DNA from: Anthropogastromicrobium chipingensis_A
GTDB taxonomy: Bacteria > Bacillota > Clostridia > Lachnospirales > Lachnospiraceae
NCBI GenBank assembly: GCA_963605535.1
Contig: CAVCXB010000003.1
Location: forward strand, 24,144-88,143
Direction: 5' to 3'
Length of the DNA: 64,000 bases
Made by a program: the position numbers and the translations under genes. Shown here piece by piece: positions 16,016 through 23,833 of this stretch (position 1 is its first letter; each line of letters begins with the position of its first letter). The notes under the pieces were generated by a model, which worked only from the letters and a program-made list of their open reading frames with translations, was not told the origin of the DNA and did no database searches.

Positions 16016-16554
16016 GATCTGTTCAATTCCTCCAGTCCCAGCGCCTTCACATCCTCATGTTTGACATACTCATACACTGTCTTGTACGTATTGGGCAGTT
16101 CAACCGTCGTGATACGTACATAGAAGACAGTCTCGATTCCGCCGATTCTACACTGTGCAAACGTTTTGATCGCGGAATCGGGCATGATGATGTCCGCTGC
16201 TATATGACGGATATTGAGATATTTATCATGGTCGGGCTCATACATCGCGATGCAGACGAGATGATCGTATAGCCTATAGTCTATTCTTTCATCATCTCCG
16301 TCATTGATTCCGAAGGTCTTGCCGATGCAGTCGACATCGGGAATCTTGTTTCCGTGGAAATCAATTCCCTGCCCGACGATGCGCAATTTCTCGACAATGG
16401 CGATGTGCCCCGTCTGTTTGATCGTACATATCGACGCGCCAACAATGCGACACGGATAGTATCCGTCAGTGATGTGGTATGGATTGATGTCATGTGTGTG
16501 CAGGGTGGCGTTCCTGATGCCTTTTGACAAATCATCGTACATGTGGCTGGACAT
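16012..16554 (-). CDS. DGYYP-family protein, 180 aa
   Basis: Contains ITDGYYPCRIVGASIC, GQGIDFHGNKIPDV, VFYVRITTVELPNTY and the end ALGLEELNRS, aligned in order with its neighbours. GGAGAATCAGCT precedes the ATG. Two of its TACGTA sites fall in different reading frames (NTYK and YVRI), which supports DNA-level selection for that word. Confidence 0.75.
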   Translation of the reverse strand: MSSHMYDDLSKGIRNATLHTHDINPYHITDGYYPCRIVGASICTIKQTGHIAIVEKLRIVGQGIDFHGNKIPDVDCIGKTFGINDGDDERIDYRLYDHLVCIAMYEPDHDKYLNIRHIAADIIMPDSAIKTFAQCRIGGIETVFYVRITTVELPNTYKTVYEYVKHEDVKALGLEELNRS

Positions 16555-16581
16555 AGCTGATTCTCCTTTCCATTCTGATTC

Positions 16582-16833
16582 CTACTCGAAGTCGTACGTA
16601 CGGCAGTCTTTCCTGAACTGATTCGAATCTTTGCCGGTAATCATACGTACTGCTTCATCCATATCATCTGTCGGCACTTCATACGTACAGCCGAATCCGA
16701 CGCTGTCGTAATACACGACTGTCTTTCCATCCCAGCACTGCGATGGCGAATAGCTGCAATAGCTCCTATCCACCTTTGCATTGAGCTTCGCACGAAGCTC
16801 CTCGAGAATTCTCATCTTTGCTTCTTCTGTCAT
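16582..16833 (-). CDS. Hypothetical protein, 83 aa
   Basis: A short protein starting MTEEAKMRILEELRAKLNAK and ending RKDCRTYDFE. ATG 16833 has GGAGG upstream; a longer frame exists but its extra residues overlap the previous gene. It lies two bases after the previous stop. Function unknown. Confidence 0.72.
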   Translation of the reverse strand: MTEEAKMRILEELRAKLNAKVDRSYCSYSPSQCWDGKTVVYYDSVGFGCTYEVPTDDMDEAVRMITGKDSNQFRKDCRTYDFE

Positions 16834-16835
16834 TT

Positions 16836-17417
16836 CTAATTGTCCTCCAAGAGCTTTTGCTGTGCGTATCGGATGATCGCAATCCAGCACAGGAAATGTT
16901 CCTTCAGTTTCCATCCCCAGCGCTGGGCGAGTTCCCACACGTCCGGGTCGATGATATCAGCTATCAAATTGACGAACTCTATCGCCGAGGTCGTGCCATC
17001 GACTTCCTCGAGGCTCCCTTCGACATCCTCGTCATCCCAGGCATCACCGACGGTATTCCTATTGATGCTGTTCTCTTTGAAGTATTCCTTCACATCCTCG
17101 ATGAATTTCCCGGGGTCGAACTCATATGGCTCTCCGGCCTCAACCTTTTCCGCGATGTAATCGGCGTTGAACTCTCGGGTTCCGATGTCTTCCAGATAGA
17201 CATGCCACCAGTTCTTGCCAAGCACATACGTACTGTAATCGCCATAGCAGAGAATCTTATACTGATTCCCCTTCTCGATGACATCGATATATGATGTATA
17301 CGCTCCATACTTGAACACGATATTCGTCATGTTTCCTTGCTTATCCAGTACGTACTGAACAGTGGCACCATTCTTCTTGAACGTCTCTGTCAGTTCTTCA
17401 ATGCAATCCATTGCCAT
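16836..17417 (-). CDS. Hypothetical protein, 193 aa
   Basis: Starts MAMDCIEELTETFKKNGATV. A beta-rich first half (KYGAYTSYIDVIEKGNQYK) is followed by an acidic helical region and an aromatic C-terminal helix (WELAQRWGWKLKEH). ATG 17417 was chosen for GGAGAAGAAAG. Its start overlaps the end of the 58-residue gene by 20 bases. Not recognised. Confidence 0.72.
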   Translation of the reverse strand: MAMDCIEELTETFKKNGATVQYVLDKQGNMTNIVFKYGAYTSYIDVIEKGNQYKILCYGDYSTYVLGKNWWHVYLEDIGTREFNADYIAEKVEAGEPYEFDPGKFIEDVKEYFKENSINRNTVGDAWDDEDVEGSLEEVDGTTSAIEFVNLIADIIDPDVWELAQRWGWKLKEHFLCWIAIIRYAQQKLLEDN

Positions 17418-17574
17418 CTTTCTTCTCCTTTTCCAATACATACAAGTACTCTTTTTCCGTGAGCTCGACGATGTACGTGATTTCCTTCACATGCTTCTTC
17501 ACATCGAACTCATGATACGGACCGAATGATTCCCATACAGTCTTTCTTCTGTGTCTGATTTTAAGCGTCTTCAT
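17398..17574 (-). CDS. Small basic protein, 58 aa
   Basis: A short open frame with a good ribosome site (GAAAGGAAATAAG before the ATG). It encodes MKTLKIRHRRKTVWESF... and ends KKDGNGLH, overlapping the next start by 20 bases, as is common in this array. The basic first 12 residues could bind nucleic acid. Function unknown. Confidence 0.6.
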   Translation of the reverse strand: MKTLKIRHRRKTVWESFGPYHEFDVKKHVKEITYIVELTEKEYLYVLEKEKKDGNGLH

Positions 17575-17605
17575 CTTATTTCCTTTCTATACGTAATGCC
17601 TTCCT

Positions 17606-17632
17606 CCTGGCTGCGCCCGATGGCGCACCAGG
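17606..17632 (-). repeat. Intercistronic GC hairpin
   Basis: On the transcript, CCTGG-TGCGCC pairs with GGGCGCA-GCCAGG. No T-tract follows. It is flanked by TACGTA on both sides (17590, 17643). One of a family of such hairpins between genes of the - array. Confidence 0.7.
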
Positions 17633-17648
17633 ATTTGGGCTATACGTA

Positions 17649-18110
17649 TTACCTCTTGTCTTCCGGGAAGAGTTCGTAATACACATCATCCGGAATCTCA
17701 TCGACACTTACCGGCGTGAGGATTTCCTCATGGGTGGATTTCTTCTGGCTGCGCCTGATCCACAGATACACATCCTTATTCTTTTCAACCGCCTGCTTCA
17801 CTTTGTTCGTATCGATTCTCTCGCCGACCACTTTATTGAAGTGCTGGCTCTTGGTGAGATTGAAGTCGTAATAGTCATGGCCGGTGGATGTCGTACACTT
17901 GCAGAGGATTCTCTCCACATTGAGCCTGTCTTCCTTGCTGTTGAAATTGAACGTCAGCGTGAACCGGGGAATGCTCATGGGGATCACTGTCGGGTCATCA
18001 CACTTCAGCGTGCACGCCATTGACACTCTCTTCTGGCTCTTGTCTTCAGCTCCGACGAGATAATTGATCATGCTGATTCTCGTCAGAAAGTATCCTGTTG
18101 GAAACTTCAT
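17649..18110 (-). CDS. Hypothetical protein, 153 aa
   Basis: Starts MKFPTGYFLTRISMINYLVG, a strand-turn-strand opening loosely like the DGYYP modules, and continues with a predicted beta-rich body (IPRFTLTFNFNSKEDR) and an acidic end. AGGAAAAAAG precedes the ATG. Family membership is possible but not secure. Confidence 0.7.
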   Translation of the reverse strand: MKFPTGYFLTRISMINYLVGAEDKSQKRVSMACTLKCDDPTVIPMSIPRFTLTFNFNSKEDRLNVERILCKCTTSTGHDYYDFNLTKSQHFNKVVGERIDTNKVKQAVEKNKDVYLWIRRSQKKSTHEEILTPVSVDEIPDDVYYELFPEDKR

Positions 18111-18125
18111 ATCTTTTTTCCTCCT

Positions 18126-18629
18126 TTAATATGATGTGTATTCAAGCCTTGCCGATGGATCTTCATCCATCAGCTTCAGCATTTCATCGATGAATATGAC
18201 CAGCTCGACACAGTTGTCCTTGTATGTCTCATCATATGCCTCAGGCTTGTAGTTTTTTCCACTGTACGTAGGAAAGTGCTCGGTGGCGTATTCGATGAAC
18301 CAATCCTCGCTCTTGCTGAAATGATCGATGACTTTGTCGACGATCATCTTCAGATCCTTCAGCTCATGATAGCTGATGTGAGTTGTGTCAAAGCGTTTGT
18401 TCGGATTGATTCCCGCCAATTCGCATACGTACTTATGCAGTGCGGTGAAGTTCTCGAACTTCCCGACTGTCATCGTGACTGTCGCCTGTCCGTAAAACCC
18501 CTTCTTGTTTGCCACCTTGACAATCTCGCCGGGGAGCCTTGCGCACTCCTCGTCGGCTGTCTTGTCCGCCGCAGCCCTTGTCAGGCTGATGACGCTTGTG
18601 ATTTCTGCCACTGTGTATGAGTTTCCCAT
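18126..18629 (-). CDS. Hypothetical protein, 167 aa
   Basis: A mainly helical acidic protein starting MGNSYTVAEITSVISLTRAA and ending SARLEYTSY. A GGAGGG site precedes the ATG. No motif recognised; compact spacing places it in the same transcript as its neighbours. Confidence 0.72.
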   Translation of the reverse strand: MGNSYTVAEITSVISLTRAAADKTADEECARLPGEIVKVANKKGFYGQATVTMTVGKFENFTALHKYVCELAGINPNKRFDTTHISYHELKDLKMIVDKVIDHFSKSEDWFIEYATEHFPTYSGKNYKPEAYDETYKDNCVELVIFIDEMLKLMDEDPSARLEYTSY

Positions 18630-18648
18630 TATTTGCCATACCCTCCTT

Positions 18649-19044
18649 TCATATCACTTCGGCACTAAGATGCCCATCCCTGTCTGAGATGAAGTATCGC
18701 TTTCCGTCTACGTACAGTGCAAGGCTTGTGAGCGACACATCATCGGCTGAAACATCTTCTTCATCGTCGCTGCCATGAATTGGTTCTACGTACAGACAGA
18801 GATGGCGTTCACATGCGATCATGTCATTGAGCTTGGCGCAATCCTCATCGGTCAGCTCATGATAATCATCGTCGCCTGGATTGCGTACGGAAAGCTTGCC
18901 GCTCACTCTTCCGCCGAAGTCATTGACGTCAGCATCGCCTTCGATGATGTACGCATACTTCTTGCCATCGCCATCCGTGAACACAAACTCACTCGGTGAG
19001 TATTTGAATCCGTTCTTGGATTCGAGATCATAATACAGATTCAT
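18649..19044 (-). CDS. Hypothetical protein, 131 aa
   Basis: Starts MNLYYDLESKNGFKYSPSEF, is strongly acidic (repeated Asp/Glu tracts) and probably beta-rich, ending LYVDGKRYFISDRDGHLSAEVI. A hairpin separates it from the upstream methylase gene. Function unknown. Confidence 0.72.
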   Translation of the reverse strand: MNLYYDLESKNGFKYSPSEFVFTDGDGKKYAYIIEGDADVNDFGGRVSGKLSVRNPGDDDYHELTDEDCAKLNDMIACERHLCLYVEPIHGSDDEEDVSADDVSLTSLALYVDGKRYFISDRDGHLSAEVI

Positions 19045-19075
19045 CTTTTTTTCCTTTCTTTCATGTCGTCAGTAC

Positions 19076-19105
19076 GTATACTGGCGGGCTGCGCCCCCAG
19101 TATAC
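19076..19105 (-). repeat. Intercistronic hairpin after the D12 methylase
   Basis: GTATACTGG pairs perfectly with CCAGTATAC around a GC-rich loop that itself can pair (GGGC/GCCC). There is no T-run. It touches the methylase stop codon, so it may protect or process the mRNA end. Confidence 0.75.
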
Positions 19106-19932
19106 TAATAGTTCATAATCAATAGTTCATCAACCATGTGCCTCCTTGTCCCTGTCGAACCGACTGAGTGTCTCACCTGAAGCGATTCGATTCTGTACTT
19201 GGCGTAGCGTGTACGTATGAACTCGGTGTTGGCGTTGGACATCATACACAGAACGCCTTTCGCTGTGAGCGAATCGAACAGATTGGCAAGCCTCTCCTGC
19301 TCTTCCCTGCAGAATCCGAACTTCGTATAGTCATTGAACATCTTTCCGTCTTCGGAATCATACGGCGGATCGAAGTACACGAAGTCATTCTTTGAAGCAT
19401 CAATCACTGCATACGTATAGTTCACATTGATGATTTGGATGTCATTCCCAGAGAGGTACTTATGGATGTTGTCGAGGTTTTTCTTCGTGTAGATGATGGC
19501 ACTCATATCCTTTCCATACGGGACATTGAAGTATCCATCCTTATTCACACGGTACAGACCATTGAATCCGGTCTTATTCAGATAGATGAATCGCGCCGCA
19601 CGTATGAACGGCTCAGTCTCCAGGAAATCCGCCTTGCGATCGAGCGCACGGATCTGCCTATACGTATCTGCACTGTTGAGGGACTGATAATTCCTCAGCA
19701 TCGGGATGAGATACTTATACTGCGTGGCATCCTTTATGGTTCTGTACGTATTGATGAGCTCAGGATTGAGATCGTTTATGACAGCCTTCGGGGGCTGAAG
19801 CCTGAATAACAGAGCTCCTGATCCGAGAAATGCCTCGTAGTACGTATTGAATGAGGCGGGAACATGCTTGATGAGTCGATCAACACATCTCGATTTGCCT
19901 CCGACCCATTTGATGAACGGTTTCATTTCCAT
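19105..19932 (-). CDS. dam: D12-class (Dam-type) N6-adenine DNA methyltransferase, 275 aa
   Basis: Transfers a methyl group from S-adenosylmethionine to adenine N6, within GATC for most of the family. The alpha-class order is clear: FIKWVGGKS at 6-14 and FLGSGALLF at 35-43 (AdoMet binding), INDLNPE at 52-58, then DPPY at 188-191 (catalytic). Length fits Dam and T4 Dam. GGAGGGCAAATAGAT precedes the ATG. A phage Dam usually protects DNA from host restriction or marks it for repair and packaging. Target specificity is not proven by sequence, so the symbol refers to the family. Confidence 0.9.
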   Translation of the reverse strand: MEMKPFIKWVGGKSRCVDRLIKHVPASFNTYYEAFLGSGALLFRLQPPKAVINDLNPELINTYRTIKDATQYKYLIPMLRNYQSLNSADTYRQIRALDRKADFLETEPFIRAARFIYLNKTGFNGLYRVNKDGYFNVPYGKDMSAIIYTKKNLDNIHKYLSGNDIQIINVNYTYAVIDASKNDFVYFDPPYDSEDGKMFNDYTKFGFCREEQERLANLFDSLTAKGVLCMMSNANTEFIRTRYAKYRIESLQVRHSVGSTGTRRHMVDELLIMNY

Positions 19933-19934
19933 AT

Positions 19935-20261
19935 CTATTTGCCCTCCAGCAGTGTGAATCCCATCGCCTTCATCTTCGTCGGGTGAAGCTTGTACGTATA
20001 TCGGATGAAGGCTTTGAATTTGGAATCATTCTCCTCGAAATACCTGATTACCATATTGATGATGCGCTCTTTGTGCTCGCCCATCCATTCCCTTGACGGG
20101 ACTGAGACGGCTTCGCATACACCGAATGTGTACGAGTCATCCTTGTCGAAATGAATCGTGGCGCTGCTGTTGCGGTGCCACATGTCGCTCCTGTACGTAA
20201 AGGAGTTGTCAAGGAAGATCAGCTCGGCGGCTGAATCCTTGAAGAGTTCGAAATTAGTCAT
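19935..20261 (-). CDS. Hypothetical protein, 108 aa
   Basis: Starts MTNFELFKDSAAELIFLDN and ends MKAMGFTLLEGK. ATG 20261 has AAAGGAAACC upstream. It overlaps the previous gene by eight bases and ends two bases before the methylase start, so the genes are coupled. Not recognised. Confidence 0.72.
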   Translation of the reverse strand: MTNFELFKDSAAELIFLDNSFTYRSDMWHRNSSATIHFDKDDSYTFGVCEAVSVPSREWMGEHKERIINMVIRYFEENDSKFKAFIRYTYKLHPTKMKAMGFTLLEGK

Positions 20262-20565
20262 TGTCGGTTTCCTTTCTGTCATATCTGCTGTGGTCGACAT
20301 CAAATCCGGCGTACTCGAACAGTGCGAATACGTACTGTTCTTCTCCGCCATAGAATTCCTCGCGGGGGAACCAATACACTCCAGTGTTGTTCTTGCTGAC
20401 CCACACGTGGAAGTACTGTCTGAACGACGGGGAACGATAGTCCTCCGTGTTCAGCAGATCGAACATCTCATCGAGCTGTTCCTTCGTGCCCTTCACTTTG
20501 TAGCCAAAGATATCCTTCGTTGCGATACATGTGAGGACGGGTTTGTCATTTACTGTCAGTTTCAT
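20254..20565 (-). CDS. Hypothetical protein, 103 aa
   Basis: Starts MKLTVNDKPVLTCIATKDIFGYKV; the pattern of short strands with aromatic residues (QYFHVWVSK, GVYWFPREEF) suggests a small alpha/beta fold. A perfect AAAGGAGGTGATTC ribosome site precedes the ATG. Function unknown. Confidence 0.75.
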   Translation of the reverse strand: MKLTVNDKPVLTCIATKDIFGYKVKGTKEQLDEMFDLLNTEDYRSPSFRQYFHVWVSKNNTGVYWFPREEFYGGEEQYVFALFEYAGFDVDHSRYDRKETDND

Positions 20566-20580
20566 TGAATCACCTCCTTT

Positions 20581-20883
20581 CTAGTCTAGGAACCTCAGCA
20601 TCTTTCGGACATCTTCCTTGCTGAAATTCTTCGTATCGATCATACGGTCGGCTTCATCCCATAACACATTGTACGTACTGGCGAGGGATTCATTGTGATT
20701 CTCATAATGCTCCCAAATCTTCCAGTTCAATACGCACACGAGCTCTGCGAAATCCATCGCATTGATTCTCGCCTGCGGAAGAACCTTTCTGTACGTATCC
20801 TTCACGGCATCGACACCGAACTTGTCGGCGATGCTGAAGTCATTCCAATACGTAGTCTTGAACTGATAACCCTCTGCTAACAT
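20581..20883 (-). CDS. Hypothetical protein, 100 aa
   Basis: Helical protein starting MLAEGYQFKTTYWNDFSIAD and ending DVRKMLRFLD. AGGAGGAAAC precedes the ATG, which overlaps the end of the preceding gene. No family recognised. Confidence 0.72.
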   Translation of the reverse strand: MLAEGYQFKTTYWNDFSIADKFGVDAVKDTYRKVLPQARINAMDFAELVCVLNWKIWEHYENHNESLASTYNVLWDEADRMIDTKNFSKEDVRKMLRFLD

Positions 20884-21617
20884 ACTTTTGTTTCCTCCTT
20901 TAATCTGTATGTCTTTTCAACAATCATCTCCGGATTCTTGCGCTCCTTTCCCTTCACATGCGGATGTACGTATACAACCTTCCCTGATTTCCTCATGTGT
21001 CTGTAATGACCGCGAACGTTCCACGCCGGACATGTGATTGTGCTATGATGCTTGGTGACTCTGCGTTCCCAATCATCGCTCAGATGAATCTGTCTTACGA
21101 GATTCACTTCTTTTTTATACTTGATCTTGCCATGCTTTCTGGATGCCACTGTACGTACTGATTCGGTTGATTCATTGACGGCGAGCGTCGGAAGATAGTC
21201 CATGAGCATGATGTTTATTTCGAAGAATCGATTGACCATACAGATTATGAATTTTTTGTCCTCCGGCGTATTCCCGAATTTCTGATCGATGACTTCTCCA
21301 TTTTTTGTGGCTCTCACTTGAATGAATCCGAGAACATCAAGATCATTCTCCGGCTTGACATCTACAATGAGGGAAGTCTTCAGTACGTATTTGCTTATAT
21401 CCGGTCGGGTTGACGTACATTCCTGGAACACTTTGAGCCTGCGCTTACACGTATCGAAATAGAACGTCGATGTGACAGTCGATGTGGGTGCGATGCTGAT
21501 GTTCCTGAACTCCGTCAACGCAAAGTCCGTGATGCCATAGAGACGATTTCTGTACGTATTATGAATCAACGGATCTATTCTTTCCTCATCCTTTACATAA
21601 GTCTTGATGACATCCAT
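20877..21617 (-). CDS. Phage hypothetical protein with W-N-V-R-G-H-Y-R motif, 246 aa
   Basis: The C-terminal part has TCPAWNVRGHYRHMRK followed by a VYVHPHVKGKER-like stretch. I recall this 'C-x-A-W-x-V-R-G-H-x-R ... K-G-K' pattern from uncharacterised proteins of Gram-positive phages, but no function is known to me. ATG 21617 was chosen for AAAGGAAAAAGG; a longer start would overlap the preceding hairpin. It is the first gene after the promoter at 21829-21857, with an unusually long leader of about 200 bases. Confidence 0.75.
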   Translation of the reverse strand: MDVIKTYVKDEERIDPLIHNTYRNRLYGITDFALTEFRNISIAPTSTVTSTFYFDTCKRRLKVFQECTSTRPDISKYVLKTSLIVDVKPENDLDVLGFIQVRATKNGEVIDQKFGNTPEDKKFIICMVNRFFEINIMLMDYLPTLAVNESTESVRTVASRKHGKIKYKKEVNLVRQIHLSDDWERRVTKHHSTITCPAWNVRGHYRHMRKSGKVVYVHPHVKGKERKNPEMIVEKTYRLKEETKVC

Positions 21618-21634
21618 ATCCTTTTTCCTTTCTT

Positions 21635-21667
21635 CTCTGCGTTGGCGGCGAAGCCCCAACCTCAGAG
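21635..21667 (-). repeat. Leader hairpin with UUCG loop
   Basis: On the transcript CTCTG-GTTGG-GGC, TTCG, GCC-CCAAC-CAGAG. It lies just before the ribosome site of the 246-residue gene and has no T-tract. Confidence 0.7.
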
Positions 21668-21735
21668 AGTTTTTTCAACAAACATCTTTTCTTTCATTAC
21701 ATAACAACCATCCTTTCTCAACGTCGATTTGGGTA

Positions 21736-21786
21736 CAATAATAGGCTCGCTTATGAGCGAACCTATTATTGCGTTTTTTGTTTTTC
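21736..21786 (+). terminator. Antisense-direction terminator within the - strand leader
   Basis: CAATAATAGG-TCGCT pairs with AGCGA-CCTATTATTG and is followed on the + strand by TTTTTTGTTTTT; on the - strand no T-run follows. Terminating + transcription here would keep antisense RNA out of the promoter at 21829. No + gene lies upstream, so the transcript it stops is unidentified. Confidence 0.65.
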
Positions 21787-21828
21787 CTTGGCAACGGAGA
21801 ACTGAGTTCTTCTATGATTACCATATTC

Positions 21829-21857
21829 ATTATATCAATTGGATAATCAAATGTCAA
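21829..21857 (-). promoter_or_regulatory. Strong promoter inside the - array
   Basis: TTGACA (21852-21857), 17 bp, TATAAT (21829-21834): a perfect consensus. It directly follows the terminator at 21862-21892. Its leader is about 200 bases and carries two hairpins and a start-stop pair (ATGTAA) with a ribosome site. Confidence 0.9.
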
Positions 21858-21861
21858 CAAG

Positions 21862-21892
21862 AAAAAAGACCCGCGGTGGATGAATCCGCGGG
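21862..21892 (-). terminator. Intrinsic terminator after the Api92-like gene
   Basis: CCCGCGG/CCGCGGG stem (21870-21876, 21886-21892) followed on the - strand by TCTTTTTTCTTG. About 90 bases separate it from the stop at 21985; nothing else was seen there. Confidence 0.88.
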
Positions 21893-21984
21893 CGTAATGG
21901 AAAAAGAAGCTAATGGAATACCATCTATTTTGAAAGAGAGAAATAAATGATACTTTATTATATTAGCATCTTTCTGTACGTATG

Positions 21985-22641
21985 TCAAGATAAACCTAAG
22001 TTATCAGAGATGTCCTTCAACTCGGAATCCCCGCGATCATAATTGTAATCATACTTATGCTCGGCATTCTGTACGTAGAATCTTCCACCCCAATCACCGC
22101 TCTCGTCGATGTACTCGACTTCGAATTCGGTATTTGGGTACTGTCTGGAGAGTTCATCGATGATTGGGATCGCCGGTGACCACGCCGTATCAAACTCGAT
22201 ATAGCCGTCTTCATGGCTTACGTGCGTGTTGTTTGCGTTCCATTTTGTTCCCCATTTGTCAATGCTCCAGTCATACCAGTTCGCATATCCATACTTTACG
22301 TAATTGTCGGCGCACTGCTTGCCGAGTTTCAGCAACTCATCCTTAGGCTTATCCTTACATTCTTCTGTCAATCTGCATGTATCAGCCTCGAACTTCACTT
22401 CATCATATTTGCCATGATACATCTTCGTCAGGATCATATGTCTGGTGATGACATCCGTCATGCTACGTACATACATATGAAGTCCTGCATTTGATTTACA
22501 GCTTACTTCGACTTCGAGTTCCTTCGGCATCGGAATGATGAGGTTGAAGTCGATGGCGTTATCCGTGAAGTACATCTCTTCAATGCTCTTGATGACTGCT
22601 GTGCTGTTCGTATGCAGTCTTTGTGTTACCCAATTTGGCAT
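21985..22641 (-). CDS. Api92-like (DUF1281/YubB-type) protein, 218 aa
   Basis: It begins MPNWVTQRLHTN, continues IIPMPKELE, then NWYDWSIDKWGTKWNA near residue 120 and IEFDTAWSPAIPIIDELS. This series of Trp-rich motifs is typical of the ferredoxin-like Api92/YubB family found on conjugative plasmids and phages, whose role is not established. AAAGGAAAAAAAG precedes the ATG. A CCCTCGTCGG hairpin with a UUCG loop separates it from the upstream nuclease gene. Confidence 0.8.
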   Translation of the reverse strand: MPNWVTQRLHTNSTAVIKSIEEMYFTDNAIDFNLIIPMPKELEVEVSCKSNAGLHMYVRSMTDVITRHMILTKMYHGKYDEVKFEADTCRLTEECKDKPKDELLKLGKQCADNYVKYGYANWYDWSIDKWGTKWNANNTHVSHEDGYIEFDTAWSPAIPIIDELSRQYPNTEFEVEYIDESGDWGGRFYVQNAEHKYDYNYDRGDSELKDISDNLGLS

Positions 22642-22665
22642 TTCTTTTTTTCCTTTCTTTATTTC

Positions 22666-22691
22666 CCCTCGTCGGGCGAAGCCGACGAGGG
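22666..22691 (-). repeat. Intercistronic hairpin with UUCG loop
   Basis: CCCTCGTCGG and CCGACGAGGG pair perfectly (10 bp) around CTTCGC on the transcript. Very stable, no T-tract, directly before the ribosome site of the Api92-like gene. Confidence 0.8.
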
Positions 22692-22704
22692 TACTGTACG
22701 TATT

Positions 22705-23832
22705 CTACTTACTGCTCTTATGACGGTTACAGTCTTTACACAGCATCTGAAGATTGTCATACGTAGTATGACCGCCTTCGCACCATGGCTTGATATGATC
22801 CCCCTCCATCTCGGAATACTCATAGTGCTTGCCGCATATTGGACAATAGCCCCCCTGTTCCAAATACTTCTTCTGCTTCATCGCATCTGTGAACTGACGG
22901 ATGTTCAGGACGGATTCTTTCGTGCCTCTGCTCAATACGTACTCGATGATTCCGACATTACGTACATCATCGTCGAGAATCAATTTTGCAATCTCAGATT
23001 CCAATTCGTCTGGGTTGTATTCCTCATCCTTATACGTATTGTATAGGATTCCCCACGCCTGTGCATCCGTGATTCCTTTTCTGTACGTAGGGAAGAGGCT
23101 CTGTGCCCATCGCATCACATCTTTATAATAGTTCCACAACTCATCAACGGACGTATCATTCTGATGCTTAGACATATAATCTTCAATCTTCTTCAGTCCT
23201 TCATCATTCGCCTTCCACTGATACACCTGCTCGAGAATCTCCTGACGGATTGGATTGCCTCGTACGTATTTCTCGAATCCACCTTTTTTTGCTGGGCACC
23301 CGTTTTTGCTGAAGCGATCTCTGCACATAGTAACCCATTCACCTGAATACACTGCATTGAGGATCTCCTGGTCGGTGAGTTTCTCCCCGGTGAGATTGAT
23401 TGTACGGAACCAATTCAGCCTATCCTCCGCTGCCCCTCTGCATTCGAAGACCATCAGCTCATATTTGCGAATTGCATCTGCTGTCTCCGGATATGCCGTA
23501 AGCATGTTGCTGAATGTGCATGGCGATCCGTTATATGTGATTGCATACTGATTGTCTACGTACTGGCAGATGCTGATGGTTCTCTGCTGTCCGTCGATGA
23601 GATCCCATACCTCGGCATCATTCGACTTTCCCCAATACATGTTGCCGATTGGGTATCCTTTGATTACGGACTGGACAACTGCCTCTCTCTTCTTGTTGTC
23701 GTAGACAAACTCCCTCTGGTACGCTGGACGAACGTTCAGCTTGCCATTGTATGCGACAACTCCGCCGAAGATGGTGTCTCTGAAGCCCCTGCTCAACTGA
23801 TCGACTGTTACGTACTTCTTTTGAATCTTCAT
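22705..23832 (-). CDS. DUF262 (GmrSD/ParB-like) - HNH endonuclease, 375 aa
   Basis: The N-terminal DUF262 domain has the hallmark DGQQR at 80-84 plus PAYQREFVYD upstream; this fold uses NTP to drive nuclease activity in GmrSD and SspE-like enzymes. The last ~50 residues are an HNH/zinc nuclease domain: CPICGKHY, then EGDHIKPWCEGGHTT and N-LQMLCKDCNRHK with paired Cys for zinc. ATG 23832 follows GGAGGAAAAG and starts two bases before the end of the methylase coding region is reached, so the two are coupled. Cleavage of DNA is likely; whether the target is host, competitor or unmodified DNA is inference. Confidence 0.87.
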   Translation of the reverse strand: MKIQKKYVTVDQLSRGFRDTIFGGVVAYNGKLNVRPAYQREFVYDNKKREAVVQSVIKGYPIGNMYWGKSNDAEVWDLIDGQQRTISICQYVDNQYAITYNGSPCTFSNMLTAYPETADAIRKYELMVFECRGAAEDRLNWFRTINLTGEKLTDQEILNAVYSGEWVTMCRDRFSKNGCPAKKGGFEKYVRGNPIRQEILEQVYQWKANDEGLKKIEDYMSKHQNDTSVDELWNYYKDVMRWAQSLFPTYRKGITDAQAWGILYNTYKDEEYNPDELESEIAKLILDDDVRNVGIIEYVLSRGTKESVLNIRQFTDAMKQKKYLEQGGYCPICGKHYEYSEMEGDHIKPWCEGGHTTYDNLQMLCKDCNRHKSSK

Positions 23833-23833
23833 T

